A stretch of DNA of 64,000 bases from Durusdinium trenchii (GCA_963970005.1 CAXAMN010006668.1:1248940-1312939), one strand, 5' to 3'. Positions 1 through 11,112 are shown, counted from the stretch's first letter. Notes: generated by a model not told the origin, from the sequence alone. Translations and numbers: made by a program.

Positions 1-1053
1 GCGTAAAGCTCGTACTGAGCTGTTCTGTGGGACTTACACCTTCGGCGTCAGGGATCAACGGGTCACCCAGTACACATTGAGACATGTTGGGTCTCTCCTA
101 CAGTATCACCTGTAACAGCCAGTAGACAACTACAGCTATCACTATTTTTGAACAGGGTCTGCAACCCAACCATCATCCACTGAGGCCCTGGTAATATTAT
201 AGACCCAAGAGACATGTTTATAGGGATCATTTGTGCGTCGGTGACGTGGCTTCTGGAGCACCAGTCTGGTTTTCTTTGTCGGGTTTGTGGGTGGGGTAGC
301 GCAGGCTCGGTCGGAGTGATCGCGTCCTTCTCCGTGGGGTGTCGATCGTCTTTCGATCCTTGTCTTTTAACATGTCGAAGAGCCAGGATGGTTTAACCGG
401 TGGTTTAGGTCTGGAATCCGGGAGGGCCTGGAGTCGCCTCCTTTTTCGCGCATCGGGAGGAAGTCGTCCTTGTGAAGTATATAGATCGATCCCGAATCGA
501 TCCCAAAGAACTGGTTCTTCGAGAGGACTAGAAGAACAAGTTTCCCATACCCTTTGAAGAGGTCAGGCGATTGTCTGGCCAGCATTGGTGATGAGAAAGC
601 GGACTAGTGCCCAGGTGAACTAAAACTGCTCATGTTAAGTTTTTGGCTGTTCACCAAAACATCTGCCAATAGTGTTTCCCCTGCAGCTCCTCTTCATCGT
701 GCTCACTGAGCTCTCATGTCTGGAAACCCGTAGTGTGGACAGGAGAAAACATGGACAAGCGAAAAGGCTAAAGATAATGGGTTGGAGAGCGTCTGATAGA
801 GGGACGGGTACCACATGGTCAGGTTGAAAAGGAGCCATTTGCAGTATCTTCAGACCATGAGTCCAAACCTCACCCTACAAACATCTACAAACCATGGAAG
901 GCTTATGTGGCTTTGGACCCACACCCCATGTTGCGGCCTCTTCTGGTTCCACCTGTTGGTCTCCACGGTGTTCGACGTCGGGGAAGGGAAGGGAAGGACC
1001 ACCAGCCCACCGTTTGTCTTGCTTCGTGACATCGCGGATGACTCCTCTTGCAG
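1..1053. other. No supported gene
   Basis: Short open frames exist on both strands but none has a recognisable domain. The part from 890 to 1000 is fairly GC-rich and may hold an upstream exon of the candidate at 1054-1208, which I could not establish. Confidence 0.5.
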
Positions 1054-1208
1054 CTTGCGGTGGTGGATATCCACAGCATCCTTTTGAGGGTGCCGTTTGT
1101 GCCATGGTGGCCACAAGGTTTTGGTCGGAGCTGAAGGCTGACCTTAGAAAGGAGAATCCAGACCTTTCATTCATTTTCATATTCCCCTCATCTGAACGAT
1201 CTGTGTGA
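1054..1208 (+). CDS. Candidate terminal exon, unknown protein
   Basis: A pyrimidine-rich stretch ending in CAG at 1051-1053 is followed by an open frame that runs to a TGA at 1206-1208. The reading contains Tyr-Pro-Gln-His-Pro-Phe-Glu and then a charged helix-like segment (Phe-Trp-Ser-Glu-Leu-Lys-Ala-Asp-Leu) and looks like ordinary protein. No family is recognised. The upstream exon was not found, so phase is untested. Confidence 0.3.
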
Positions 1209-2555
1209 AGAAGGCCCCCAGCAAAGAGATTTTCGGCGCCGGGGTCCTCAAATTAAGGGGTTGGAATCAGTGGCTACATTGGCTTGTGTAGTTGTTTGTA
1301 TTCTGGTGTCGTGTTTTCTTACCGATTTGCCAGGTGCAATCACCATGAATCATCTTCGAACTCAGTATGACCAAGACCACCGCATCGACCAGGACACCTT
1401 GGGACCTGTTTCAGCATGAACGGCACGAGCTGAATCTCCCGGTGATGCCCCGCAACGTCCTTTGATCGGCTTGATTGAGGGATGAGCGCGGCAGCCCGTT
1501 GGGGATGCTTCAAGTTGAGCCGTGGGACAGGAATTCAAGACTCCTGGTACTGGTCACAAAGGGGTGTCCATTTATAGCCCCTTGGCCATTAAGGGGTGTC
1601 CAGTAACCACCCCTTGAAGGCCCTGGTACATAGATTGTTTGTTATTTTGATGTGAATCTTTACAAGACATGTTTGCGTTGTGTTTGCAGTGTAGCTGATG
1701 CCGGAACGAGTGAATAGGAAAACAAACAATTTGAGGCAGGTTCCAGTCCCACTGCGGGAAGGCTGCGGGAAACCTGCGGCACCCGGTCACCAGTCAGCTG
1801 GTTTGCACTTGGTACTCCGTGAAACGGAGGTTGCTGTTGAAGAACAGGACTGTTGGACTGTTGAAGAACAGGACTTCCACAGTGGCGTGCCCGATCGGCA
1901 CACCGTGTGAGCGCATGAGCAAAACAGCAAAAGCACTGCCCTCTTCCGCAACCAGACCAAGAAATCTAGCTCAGACTGACACGCGGGCTTCTGGTAAAAA
2001 ATATGGGCCACCCATGCACTGATTTACCTACGTTGCAACATCCTAAACTTGTCAAGATATTGCGTGTGAGGGTTGCAGCACGACCTTCCATCTCTGGGCT
2101 TCGCTACGCTCAAAGAAAGAAAGACAGAAGAGGCTTCACTACATTCCACTTCAGAAAGGACGAGCGCTCTGCTTCGCTAGTTCCTGTGACAATCCCCTTT
2201 GTCTCACAGTTTACACCCAGCTCCCAAAACACCCAGCTCCTAGCCACCTCGAAGCAAGCCACGACCAGGGTAGGAGTCCGGTCGATTCTCTGGAGCTGAG
2301 GAACAACTTGTGGCCCGGTGCCAAGAACATTCCTTTGAGCCTTCGGGTGGTCTTCAGCTGGGTCCGGCGCCCCATTTTCCGAGCCATTTGGGTTCCAGCT
2401 TGCAGATGGCCACCCAGACGCAGTAGAACAACAAAGATGTTCCTTTTTTGGGGGGGGGATTGTGAAGGTTATGGACACCCCTCCGAGTCTTCTCATGATT
2501 CTCCTGGTATACCATAGCCCCTTGGATTGTTTTGACATTGACTGCCCGGTTCTAG
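1209..2555. other. No supported gene
   Basis: Mixed-composition sequence. There is a short local duplication of GTTGAAGAACAGGACT around 1837-1873. I see no coding signal I would defend. Confidence 0.45.
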
Positions 2556-3487
2556 CTGTTGCGTCCGGTCCACCTGGCAGTTCCTCCACCCAACCGAGGC
2601 CCTGGTTCGGTTCTTCGGTCCCCGCCCTCGGTTCCGAGGCCGAGCGTTGCGACGTGGAACTGGGACAGGCATGGAAGCTACTAGGAACAAGTGCCTTACT
2701 AGTAGTAACAAGTGCCTTACTAGTAGTAACAANNNNNNNNNNTACTAGTAGTAACAAGTGCCTTACTAGTAGTAACAAGAAGCCAATAGCAACAATAAGC
2801 TAATAGTAACAAGTGCCTTACTAGTAGTAACAAGTGCCTTACTAGTAGTAACAAGAAGCCAATAGCAACAATAAGCTAATAGTAACAAGTGCCTTACTAG
2901 TAGTAACAAGTGCCTTACTAGTAGTAACAAGAAGCCAATAGAAACAACAAGCTAATAGTAACAAGTGCCTTACTAGTAGTAACAAGTGCCTTACTAGTAG
3001 TAACAAGAAGCCAATAGAAACAATAAGCTAATAGTAACAAGTGCCTTACTAGTAGTAACAAGTGCCTTACTAGTAGTAACAAGAAGCCAATAGAAACAAC
3101 AAGCTAATAGTAACAAGTGCCTTACTAGTAGTAACAAGTGCCTTACTAGTAGTAACAAGAAGCTAATAGAAACAAGAAGCTAATAGGAACAAGTGCCTTA
3201 CTAGTAGTAACAAGTGCCTTACTAGTAGTAACAAGAAGCTAATAGGAACAAGTGCCTTACTAGTAGTAACAAGAAGCTAATAGAAACAAGAAGCTAATAG
3301 GAACAAGTGCCTTACTAGTAGTAACAAGAAGCTAATAGAAACAAGAAGCTAATAGGAACAGGTGCCTTACTAGTAGTAACAAGTGCCTTATACTAGTAGT
3401 AACAAGAAGCTAATAGAAACAAGAAGCTAATAGAGGCATGGAAGGCCTCCGGAGTGAAGATGGCCGACCTCCTCATTGCCACGGAGC
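2556..3487 (+). CDS. Gene fragment: two exons around a satellite-filled GC-AG intron
   Basis: Exon one (2556-2668) follows TTCTAG and reads a Ser/Pro-rich segment ending Glu-Leu-Gly-Gln. Exon two (3436-3487) continues Ala-Trp-Lys-Ala-Ser-Gly-Val-Lys-Met-Ala-Asp-Leu-Leu-Ile-Ala-Thr-Glu and ends at a GTGGGG donor. The join is phase 0 on both sides, and the intron begins GCATGG and ends TAGAG, a GC-AG intron of the kind common in dinoflagellates. The 11-bp word AGGCATGGAAG occurs at both edges (2667-2677 and 3434-3444). The intron body is almost wholly tandem repeat plus an assembly gap. The protein family is not recognised and the gene clearly continues beyond these exons. Confidence 0.45.
2669..3435 (+). 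repeat. Satellite array of ACTAGTAGTAACAAG units inside an intron
   Basis: About 750 bp built from a 21-bp unit (TGCCTTACTAGTAGTAACAAG) alternating with spacer blocks of the type AAGCCAATAGCAACAATAAGCTAATAGTAACAAG. Variants (AATAGAAACAACAAG, AATAGGAACAAG) become commoner towards the 3' end, so the array shows higher-order structure of roughly 70 bp that decays to the right. The 10-N gap at 2733-2742 sits in the array, so its true length is unknown. Confidence 0.95.
2733..2742. other. Assembly gap (10 N)
   Basis: Ten ambiguous bases inside the satellite, probably a collapsed-repeat scaffold gap of unknown real size. Confidence 0.98.
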
Positions 3488-4011
3488 GTGGGGAGGGGGG
3501 GGGGGCGTGGAGAGACGTAGAGATACGTGGAGGGTGGCCACGGGCAGGTGAAGGCTGGGCCGTTTGGGGGATAGCATGTGAGTGACCAGCTTTTTGGGGG
3601 AAGGCAGAGGAGATGGGAGACTTGGAATTCCTTGGCGTGATGATATACTGTTGAGGACCCCTGATGATATCGTGCTTTTTATTCTTTGTGGTTTTGACAC
3701 ATCACGAACTTGCCTCGTGATTTAAGTTAAGCCTCATCTTTTCTTAATATGTGATCTGAATGACCGCCCCCCACTCAGTCCAACTGCCGACCTGACTGGC
3801 CGAGAGTGGTTCCCATGTGGCTTTTCCAGGGCTGACTTGGCTGTCAGACTTCTAGCCCGAATCGAAAAGACAACAAGCAACACCGTCGGGTGCACCTTTT
3901 GAGGACCCCAACCCCCGTCCCCAACTCGCAGTGTCACCTCCCCTGGCGCGTACGCACCGTCCCCAGACCCTGCGTCACCCGTCCCCAGACCGCTCCGCCA
4001 GCCACTCGCAG
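3488..4011. other. Intron or spacer, no exon identified
   Basis: Holds a G-run at 3495-3506 and a degenerate GTGGAG-rich stretch to 3545. It probably separates the exon ending at 3487 from the candidate terminal exon at 4012, but the phases of those two do not join directly, so at least one exon is missing. Confidence 0.4.
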
Positions 4012-4164
4012 GAGTACTTCTTGACCTTTGCGAGTTGTGGTCTGGAGGTGGCCTCCTGCGACGGGCGTCAGGCTCATGCCATGCGGCCCTTGGGCGGCGC
4101 CAAGGCTCCGTGCTTTCCGGAAACGCATTTCCGTGTGGCTGGGAGGGGGTTGAGCACTTTGTAA
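4012..4164 (+). CDS. Candidate terminal exon, unknown protein
   Basis: Starts after CACTCGCAG and stays open to TAA at 4162-4164. It encodes about 50 residues beginning Glu-Tyr-Phe-Leu-Thr-Phe-Ala-Ser-Cys with a Cys/His-containing middle. The antisense frame is also open, so strand rests on the splice acceptor. It may be the 3' end of the gene carrying the satellite intron, about 200 bp upstream of the DUF1275 gene. Confidence 0.3.
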   Translation, partial: EYFLTFASCGLEVASCDGRQAHAMRPLGGAKAPCFPETHFRVAGRGLSTL

Positions 4165-4361
4165 AGAGATCTCATATATCATCATATATTCAAACAACTT
4201 GGCAGGAAACTACCTATATTATAAAATATACTGATTTCTGAGTGAGATTGCAGTAGGTCTCCAAAGATCCTTCCAAGTACCTGCTTCATTCATTGGGCTC
4301 AAGCCATTTGGGCGGCGGACATGACATCGCCGTGACGAAGGACTGAAGGGTGCAGGACTGA

Positions 4362-5397
4362 ATGGTGTCAAGCCAATGGCGGTTTCAGGTCAACCTGTGG
4401 ATCGCCAGTTTGCTTGCACTGGTCTTTGGCTATGTTGATGTTGTGAGCCTGCTTCGCTATCAGGCTTTCACGCACCTGATCACTGGGAATGCTGTCTTCC
4501 TTGGATGTGTGGCCATGCGCCCCATGTCTTCCTCGGACGACACGGTCCTCGGTCTGCCATTGCAAAGCCCCTTCTTCTATGTGGCGCTCTGGGGATCCTA
4601 CGCGTTGGGTGCCTTCGCACAGTGGTGCTGTGACCTCCGTTGGCCCCAGCGGGGAGGCAGTGTGGCGGCGCTTCCCCTGGCAGCCATGTTGATGTGCACC
4701 GAGGCGAGATGGGGGGGCGTTTAAATACTGTAGTTTGTTGTGAAGATCTTTCGACCAGTCCCATGTTGTTGCGTTAGATTTGTTATGTAATTACATAAAT
4801 ACCTGAACCCTCTAAGTTGTTGTGGATCGCGCTGTGAAGAAAAGCATGCTTTTCGTGCGAAAGAAATTGCCCTTTCGATCGTTGTCCAGCTATGAGGTGA
4901 TGTATGTTATCATTGGCTGTGATGAGATGAGCTGCCTGCGCTGGACTCTGGTCCCTCTAGCCGCCTTTTCCGGTGTGATTGCAGCTGCCTGTAGCATTGG
5001 TCGCATGGGTGTCCGAACGACCATGGTCGCTGGGCATACACTCACTCTGGCTCAATTGCTGGCCAAGTTGCTTTGGGAGCATACCTTGCTCAGGGAAGAC
5101 ATGCAAAAGTTCCTGATGAGCTTGGCAGTGATAGCTGGAGCTTTGGGTGGAGCTTGCCTCGGCACACTTGCCGTTTGGCAGGTGCATCATCAACAGGGGA
5201 TGAAGAGCAACATTCTCTTTTTCCCCATCCCTGCTTTGCTTTACATGCTGATGTGGCTACATGACCACCTGACCCCGCGTGGCCGCGTGCGAACGAAGCG
5301 GCTTGGGGAAAGCACCGAGGAAACGGGTACACCCCAGGTCTCGGACAGGGCGGAAACGGCGGACGTGGAGGCGACCTCCGAAGAGCTGCGCAGCTGA
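4362..5397 (+). CDS. DUF1275 (YoaK-type) membrane protein, two exons
   Basis: Exon one is 4362-4693 and exon two 4932-5397. The 238-bp GT-AG intron closes in phase (two bases plus one) to give a 265-residue protein. The N-terminal part carries the DUF1275 signature: a membrane helix, Gly-Tyr-Val-Asp-Val-Val, then Ile-Thr-Gly-Asn at about residues 35-45. The C-terminal half has the second conserved helix (Cys-Ser-Ile-Gly-Arg-Met-Gly-Val-Arg-Thr-Thr-Met-Val-Ala-Gly) and further hydrophobic segments ending Ala-Leu-Leu-Tyr-Met-Leu-Met-Trp-Leu. I count six likely membrane segments, close to bacterial members of about 220-240 residues, plus a hydrophilic acidic tail of about 45 residues. Bacterial homologues are small inner-membrane proteins of unsettled transport or stress function, so no substrate is proposed. 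The ATG at 4362 is the first in frame before the first helix. Confidence 0.82.
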
Positions 5398-5980
5398 GGC
5401 CTTGGGGAGCTGCAGCAGATTTTTGGACGTTTCCACAATTTTTTAAAAGTCCATTGTATTGGTAGTCTTTGATAGTGGAATATGTACAGAGGGGAGAGGC
5501 TGTCTCAAAGATGGAGCCACCAGTGACGCAGTTGGCCGAAGTTCAAGAAAAAGTATTCAAGTTGTTGTGATAGAGGCAGGGGAAGTCATAGATATCAAGT
5601 CTTCAATCGCTCCGCTCCACACAAGGCTAGAAAAAATGCCTTTCTCAATGACAAGTGGGCCACACCCTCAACAGCCAACACCCCAACAGCTTGTCACCCC
5701 CCCCAGCCCACCAGCTCTTCCCCTGGTCTTACGGTCTCACCGCAGAACAGATGCTCACTTGACCAGACTCTCCCAACCTTCCAAGAAAGAGAGGAACATC
5801 GGCTGAGCAACCCTTCCTTGTCTCCGAACGCCGTCGCCGAGCGGTCGTTCATCGCGAGAAACCGGGGTCAGCTGCGGGTCAGCTGCGGTCGCTTCACCGA
5901 GAAAAAGGGGCAACCAGAGTTGAGCTTCTTGTTACTAGTAGCTTCTAGCGACGAGCGTAGCGATGCACCGCTGCTAGTAG
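5398..5980. other. No supported gene; short dispersed repeat at the right edge
   Basis: AT-rich sequence, then a C-rich run at 5697-5712. At 5932-5980 there is a copy of the TTACTAGTAGCTTC / GTAGCGATGC / GCTAGTAGTT repeat family also seen at 2.7, 11.1 and 12.6 kb. Confidence 0.6.
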
Positions 5981-6081
5981 TTCCTTCGATTGGACAGGTC
6001 TTCATCTTGGATGACAGCTTGCAACCCTGTCCCAAGTCCATGGACGAGATCACCGGCCTCTTGGGCGTCGCAGGGCCACAG
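5981..6081 (+). CDS. Candidate internal exon beside a dispersed repeat
   Basis: An open segment bounded by CTAGTAG on the left and a GTGCGA donor on the right reads Pro-Ser-Ile-Gly-Gln-Val-Phe-Ile-Leu-Asp-Asp and ends Gly-Leu-Leu-Gly-Val-Ala-Gly-Pro-Gln. Composition is protein-like and the donor is good. The acceptor AG lies inside the dispersed repeat, so the repeat may have supplied the splice site. No family is recognised. Confidence 0.33.
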
Positions 6082-8508
6082 GTGCGAGGTCGACACGCAC
6101 GCATGATCATGGGGGGAGTGAGAGGAGTGAGCCACCAATCTAGTTTAAGAGAAATGAAATACCGTAGAATTTTGATGAAGTTTGTGTTTCAAAGCTTTCG
6201 GAGCCTTGAGAGACTTTCAAGTCCAATAAAGTCATGCTTGGAACTGCTTGTGCAGGTGACACCTGGCTATGTGGAACGTCAGGGCCACAGTACTGGGGGC
6301 TGGTCAAGAAGATTGCGCCGGATTTGGTTAAGGGAGTCATTTGATGCATCATGTGAAGGCATACTCGCTTTGGATCACACCTGATTTGTGGATTTAGTGT
6401 CTTGTGTGGAAAAGAGTGCATGCCCAGTTCCATAATTTCAACATATGCAATCTTCAACTTGAACTGCTCAAAAGCCCTGGGTCCAGTGGCAGAGATGGGG
6501 TAGTATAGGGTAGTGGGTTTCCTAATCACACAACATTAGTTCCCAGAACTGAGGTGACTTTCGTTTCGAAGCAGGTCCAAACAAGAACGCCCAAACTCTC
6601 GGTGACCTGGATCCGCCACACCTCTTCCTTCGTCCAACGCGTTCCGCGTTCCGCGTTCGGGTCGTTCGTTCCGCGAGACGAGACGACCCGCCTCCCAGGA
6701 CTTGCCCCGGATGGCCCAGCGCTGATCGGTGCCGGACCCTTGAGCCAAGACATGTTCAAGGCGGCGCAGAACACCTGCTGCACGGCCGGGGGGGGGGGAA
6801 GAGGATGGTGGTGAACCAACCCTCCACACCGAGTCTCGGACGGTGGAGATGCCAGAGCCGAGGTCTGACTTTTTGAGACCCCAAGTGGTCTGGAAGAGGT
6901 GTGGTTCACCCCCTCCGGCACCGAAGAGTCTCCGTTTTTTATTTTCGAAAAGGGACAGGTGGTGAAATCGAAAAAGGAATTTCCTTTACTTCAGTCGGCC
7001 AAATTATAGTCGAACTGGACTTCTAGGGTGAAGTTATGAAGAAAGGCCGTTGAGGAGCGGCCTTTTCGAGGTGGAAGGCAAAGCAGGGTCTTCTTCAAGC
7101 CTGGGTGGGAAGAACAGGGTTTCGCTGATCGAATTCCAAGGAACGGGAACGCCCTAGTTTAAAGGCGAAATTCCCCCCAAGCTCAGGAAACCATGGATGG
7201 TGACACTTTGCCGATGACAAGAGGATTTGTGAAGTGAAGATAGATAGGGTTTTGATTTGTATAAACAGTCAACTCACGAGGAGTTCCATGTCGTTGGGTG
7301 GTCGGCACCCCGACTTCCTCCAAGTGGTGTGCACCAAACTCCATGGAACTGCTGGCATAGAAGACAATATGTTATCCAAATATGAATGAATCAAATAGGA
7401 TTTTCTGAATACTTAATAAAACTATGGTAAAGTGAAAGGAAAAAACTAAAAACATTGCATGAAAAATAGCACATGATAAGGATATGATTAGAAAAGACAA
7501 ATAAACGGAACAATATAGTATGGATTGACAAGTCCTCGAAGACAAAAATGGAGGGAATGATTTATTCCGGTTAAAACCTTCTTATTGACATATCATATGG
7601 GGTAGAAAGTGGACAGGAAAATTCATAGCCTTTAAACTTATTGGTTATTTGTAAAATGCATTATAATGAAAACCATAGATTTAAAATATTCTATCCAATG
7701 GGTGTTCCTTCAAGCATATTAAACCTACAGACAGACAATAAATAATGCAAAGTAAACAATCATGGAACATCAGTAAAAATAAGAGATGGACAATGTAAGA
7801 GTGAACAAATTCATGAAAGATGGGGGATGACCCAAGGTTTGCGATCGTGGGAAACACCCCCGCTCACTTTCTTCTGGAGGTGATTGATGGCGAGTGGGTC
7901 GCTTGGTGGCGATTTGGAGTGGACATTGGGTGGTATTCCCAGATATTCCCAACCACTGATTGACGAGATTGGTGTGGTGGAAAAAATGAGCCGTGGTAAG
8001 TTCTCCAAATTGCCATTTCGCCCAAACAAGTGCTCCAAACGCGCGGGGAGTAGGTCCGAGGACTGGAGAGGAGGACATCAAGTAAACCCAACTAGAGTTA
8101 CATCAGAGATGCTCTTGGTCCAGCTGGGCATCTTGTGGTCGCATTCTTGACTCGACACGTTCATATACCATTTTGCGTCCGTAGGGTGTCCGCAGCAACA
8201 CCGACGGACCAGGACCTTCTAAACCTCCATCGTACCCTCGTACCCTTTGGCGCGCCCTTAGAGGAAGGGTCGTGAGCGAATGGGCCCTTCGTGAGATCAG
8301 CCCCTTGTGCTCCGATCAGCGACCCAAAGGTCTTGGTGCCCAAAGACATCATCAAGATGCGACCGGACAATAGCATCGTCTCCATTGGGCGAGGCACTGT
8401 GTGAGCAATCAGACATTTTGAGCAGCTAATTTTAGAGGTTTGCTTTTCCAAGTAGGTGGCCCAAATCTCCAAATCCAGTGGCTCAAGCAAACAGGCCTTT
8501 GATCTCAG
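6082..8508. other. Long gene-poor stretch
   Basis: A GC-rich island at 6590-6800 could hold an exon; the + strand reading Gly-Pro-Leu-Ser-Gln-Asp-Met-Phe-Lys-Ala-Ala-Gln is plausible but both strands are open. A G-run sits at 6788-6798. From about 7230 to 7800 the sequence turns strongly AT-rich with no open frames. The rest shows nothing I can call. Confidence 0.5.
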
Positions 8509-8760
8509 ATAGTACAGATCTACTGCTTTGTACAGAAAACACCACAGATCAGTGGCTTCCCAAAACCAACCCCCGTAACCCCGGAACCGCCAGGTGGCGG
8601 CACCGTGAAGGTGCGAGGCGGTGTTTTGATGGCCACCAACGTGGCGGAGGCGCGGTCTGCCGGAGGACGGGGACCTGGATGGACCTGGGATGGCCAACGA
8701 TGCAACGTGTCCCAAGTACAACCAGGACAAAGGATTGCAAGATGTTTGGCCATGGCTTAA
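8509..8760 (+). CDS. Candidate terminal exon, Pro/Gly-rich unknown protein
   Basis: Begins after TGATCTCAG (8506-8508) and is open for 83 codons to TAA at 8758-8760. The reading starts Ile-Val-Gln-Ile-Tyr-Cys-Phe-Val-Gln, passes a Pro-rich stretch (Pro-Lys-Pro-Thr-Pro-Val-Thr-Pro-Glu-Pro-Pro) and a glycine-rich part (Gly-Gly-Gly-Thr-Val-Lys-Val-Arg-Gly-Gly-Val). Other frames are also partly open here, so the choice rests on the acceptor and composition. Function unknown. Confidence 0.38.
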   Translation: MVQIYCFVQKTPQISGFPKPTPVTPEPPGGGTVKVRGGVLMATNVAEARSAGGRGPGWTWDGQRCNVSQVQPGQRIARCLAMA

Positions 8761-9484
8761 GCCTGTGTTGGTGTGACCGTGTTGTGTGGGTGATGATGGT
8801 ATCATCCAAGTATTTCTGATTCACCAAACACCATGGTAGCTTACAATAAAGAACAATCATGCTCCCTTCCCTCCACACCACCAGTGTGGTACGCTGTCAC
8901 TGAACCCTCTCACTCCTTTCCGTCACCAGTGACCGCCGTCAGTTGCAGCTGACGGCGGGGGCGGTGAGCGCCTGTTGCATCACAGAGCCACTGCACGTGG
9001 AGGGTGGTGCCTCCGTGGTGCTGGCGCCTTGGTGAAAGCCCAACACTGGTGGGTGTTTGGGGTGGGGTTGGCGGGGAAGGTCTTCGTGGCTTTTATTGTG
9101 CTGAAGGTCCTTAGGGGGGTTGGACGGGGGTGAGCTTTGGGGACGGATGTGGGTGGGCGGGACATGGTGGGATCGGCTTTTGGAGCCAAAGACCAACTCG
9201 GAAGATGGAAGTGCCCGTTGGATTTTCCTGACTTCGCGCACGCGTCGGGAGACACGGGGGGCCGTGGGGACGAGCTGAGGAGTTGCAGCCGGGGAATCCG
9301 CAGGGCTTGCGGAAGAGCCTTCAAGATGCCAGCTTCCTGCGGATGCCCATCTTGCCCCATGACAAAGATTCAATGTTTCTTCTATGGAAGAAGAGAATAT
9401 TGGAACTCCTGTGGAATGATGTGGGTAACTTGAGTTACTGAAGTGCTTTTAATTTTGTTCATCATTTTTTCATTTGCCATTCAA
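8761..9484. other. No supported gene
   Basis: GC-rich from 8930 to 9350 with long open frames on both strands, which GC-rich sequence gives by chance. An exon may be present at 9200-9340 but I could not choose a strand. Confidence 0.4.
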
Positions 9485-9601
9485 GCGCCCAGACCAGCCG
9501 ACACCGTCTGGGGATCGCTGGGGCGGACAGAGCTCCAAGCGAAGTGCAAACTGTACACCGATCTCCAGACCCGCTGTGTGCTGGGCACTTCTTCTTTCCA
9601 G
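9485..9601 (+). CDS. Candidate internal exon, unknown protein
   Basis: Runs from an AG near 9484 to a GTACAC donor at 9602. The reading contains Ala-Asp-Thr-Val-Trp-Gly-Ser-Leu-Gly-Arg-Thr-Glu-Leu-Gln and ends Thr-Ser-Ser-Phe-Gln in phase 0. It has the local GC rise seen at other exons here. No domain is recognised and neighbouring exons are unresolved. Confidence 0.38.
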
Positions 9602-10449
9602 GTACACATGCAAGATGCCCAGGAACGAGAGCACAGGCGGGGGTTCTGATGGGAAGGCTTCTCCATGGTTCTTGAAGCCCTCGAGGCCCTTAGACACCCT
9701 TCGACGGGCTGCGCCCAGCAGTTCGACCTGACACATTGGACGACCTGCTTTGGCTTTCTACCCGTCCCATGCACCGGGCACGTGCCCCTCTGCCACGTGC
9801 CTACGAAGCCCAACAGTCTCGACTGTGGGGCCGGATGTACGACTGCTTGATGACATTTTCGGTGCATTGAACTGCCTGTTCGATGCCAGTCACTGCTAGT
9901 TGAGCTGAAGAGCCGTTTGTTCCATGGGGACCATGACCCGTTTGCTGTGCCGTTGGTTGGCAGGCAAAGTTCAGAAGAGCCTGGTGCAGGCAGCTCACCT
10001 CGTCATTTGGGGTTCTAAGAATCGAGCCGACCTCGTAGCTAGCAAGGCCGTCGAACCTGCGTCGGTCGGTGCGTTTTCTTCGTCAGTGGCCGTCGGCTGG
10101 GCCCTGCCGGTCGCACGAGCCGAACCTTTTCAAACATTTCCTCAGGCGGAGATTCTCGGTAAACCTAGCAGATTCAAACCGGTTTCTATTAGATGGTTGG
10201 CAATGCCTTACAAGCAGCCAGTTTCGAAACGAATCTTGCACATGAGAACCGCTCGATTCAATGGATGTTCATTTCCCAATCCTAATGTCCACGGCAGGTG
10301 AGGATGGTCCAAACCACAGATTTCAGCTTTTGCATTTTTTTTTTTGAATCGCAACTGCTATTGATATCAGATGTTATCTATATATATATATATATACGTT
10401 TATGTTGTAACCTGGTATCCGCACTGCAGAACACTTGGAGTGCTCTCAG
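9602..10449. other. Probable introns; simple TA repeat
   Basis: A (TA)n tract lies at 10376-10396. An open + strand segment at 9924-10301 is exon-like in composition but has no clear splice borders. Nothing else is visible. Confidence 0.45.
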
Positions 10450-10562
10450 CTGGATGTGCACCGCACAGACGCCAGGAGCTACGAGTGAAGGAAGCACGCT
10501 TGGAGGCGCAGCAGCTGGTGGAGCAAGGTCGCAAGGATCTCAAACAGGCCTGGGCGAACTAG
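10450..10562 (+). CDS. Candidate terminal exon with coiled-coil tail
   Basis: After GCTCTCAG at 10442-10449 the frame reads an Arg/Gln/Glu-rich helix (Gln-Glu-Leu-Arg-Val-Lys-Glu-Ala-Arg-Leu-Glu-Ala-Gln-Gln-Leu) and stops at TAG 10560-10562. The heptad-like Leu/Ala spacing suggests a coiled coil. Two other frames are briefly open, so this is a preference and not a proof. Confidence 0.35.
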
Positions 10563-11112
10563 CGGAGTTTGGGACTGAGAGGAGTTTGGGACTGAGAGAG
10601 GCTGGTGTGGCATTTGGGTCTGGCAAGGCTGACTTCTCAGTGCCTCTTGGCTATTGAGGGGCTGGTATCCTCTTAAGTACCTGCCTCTTTGGCCCTCTGT
10701 GGATCTATATAGGCTTCTGAAGATCGATGACTGCAGGCCCAAGATTGTGATTTGCCCTCCCCACCTATCCCAGTGGCAGCTGGCTAGGGTCTACAACTAT
10801 CGTGAAGTAGAACACAGAACACTTCAAACCAATCACATACAAAGAGGTCTCTGGTACCCCTGCATATCTGCACTTGTATGCTTGAAGTGTTCCATTTCCC
10901 ATTTGGTCCTTGAGTTGTCCTATTTCTTCATCCATTACTCCAGAGCAGAGATATTCCACTCGTGGTGACAGGTGTCATGGTACTGGCGCATCACGAAGCC
11001 CGGGATCTCAGACAAACCGGTCTCGGTCGTCGGTGCCGCCGAGGACATCGATGGTCGAAGTCTTCCGGGTGAACTGTGGATGTGGGCGAATGTCCGGGAA
11101 AAGTAATTTCAG

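Noticed and set aside
2110-2778. 222-codon reverse-strand frame
   Set aside because: It crosses the satellite and the N gap, and the + strand reading gives a better splice-consistent exon in the same place.
4280-4320. GGCTCAAGCCATTTGGGCG, which resembles shuffled parts of the dinoflagellate spliced leader
   Set aside because: The leader ends CCATTTTGGCTCAAG; here the order of the words is reversed and the match is not contiguous. I found no true relict leader in the window.
8161-8805. 214-codon reverse-strand frame
   Set aside because: Composition is not protein-like and the + strand exon candidate 8509-8760 has a better acceptor.
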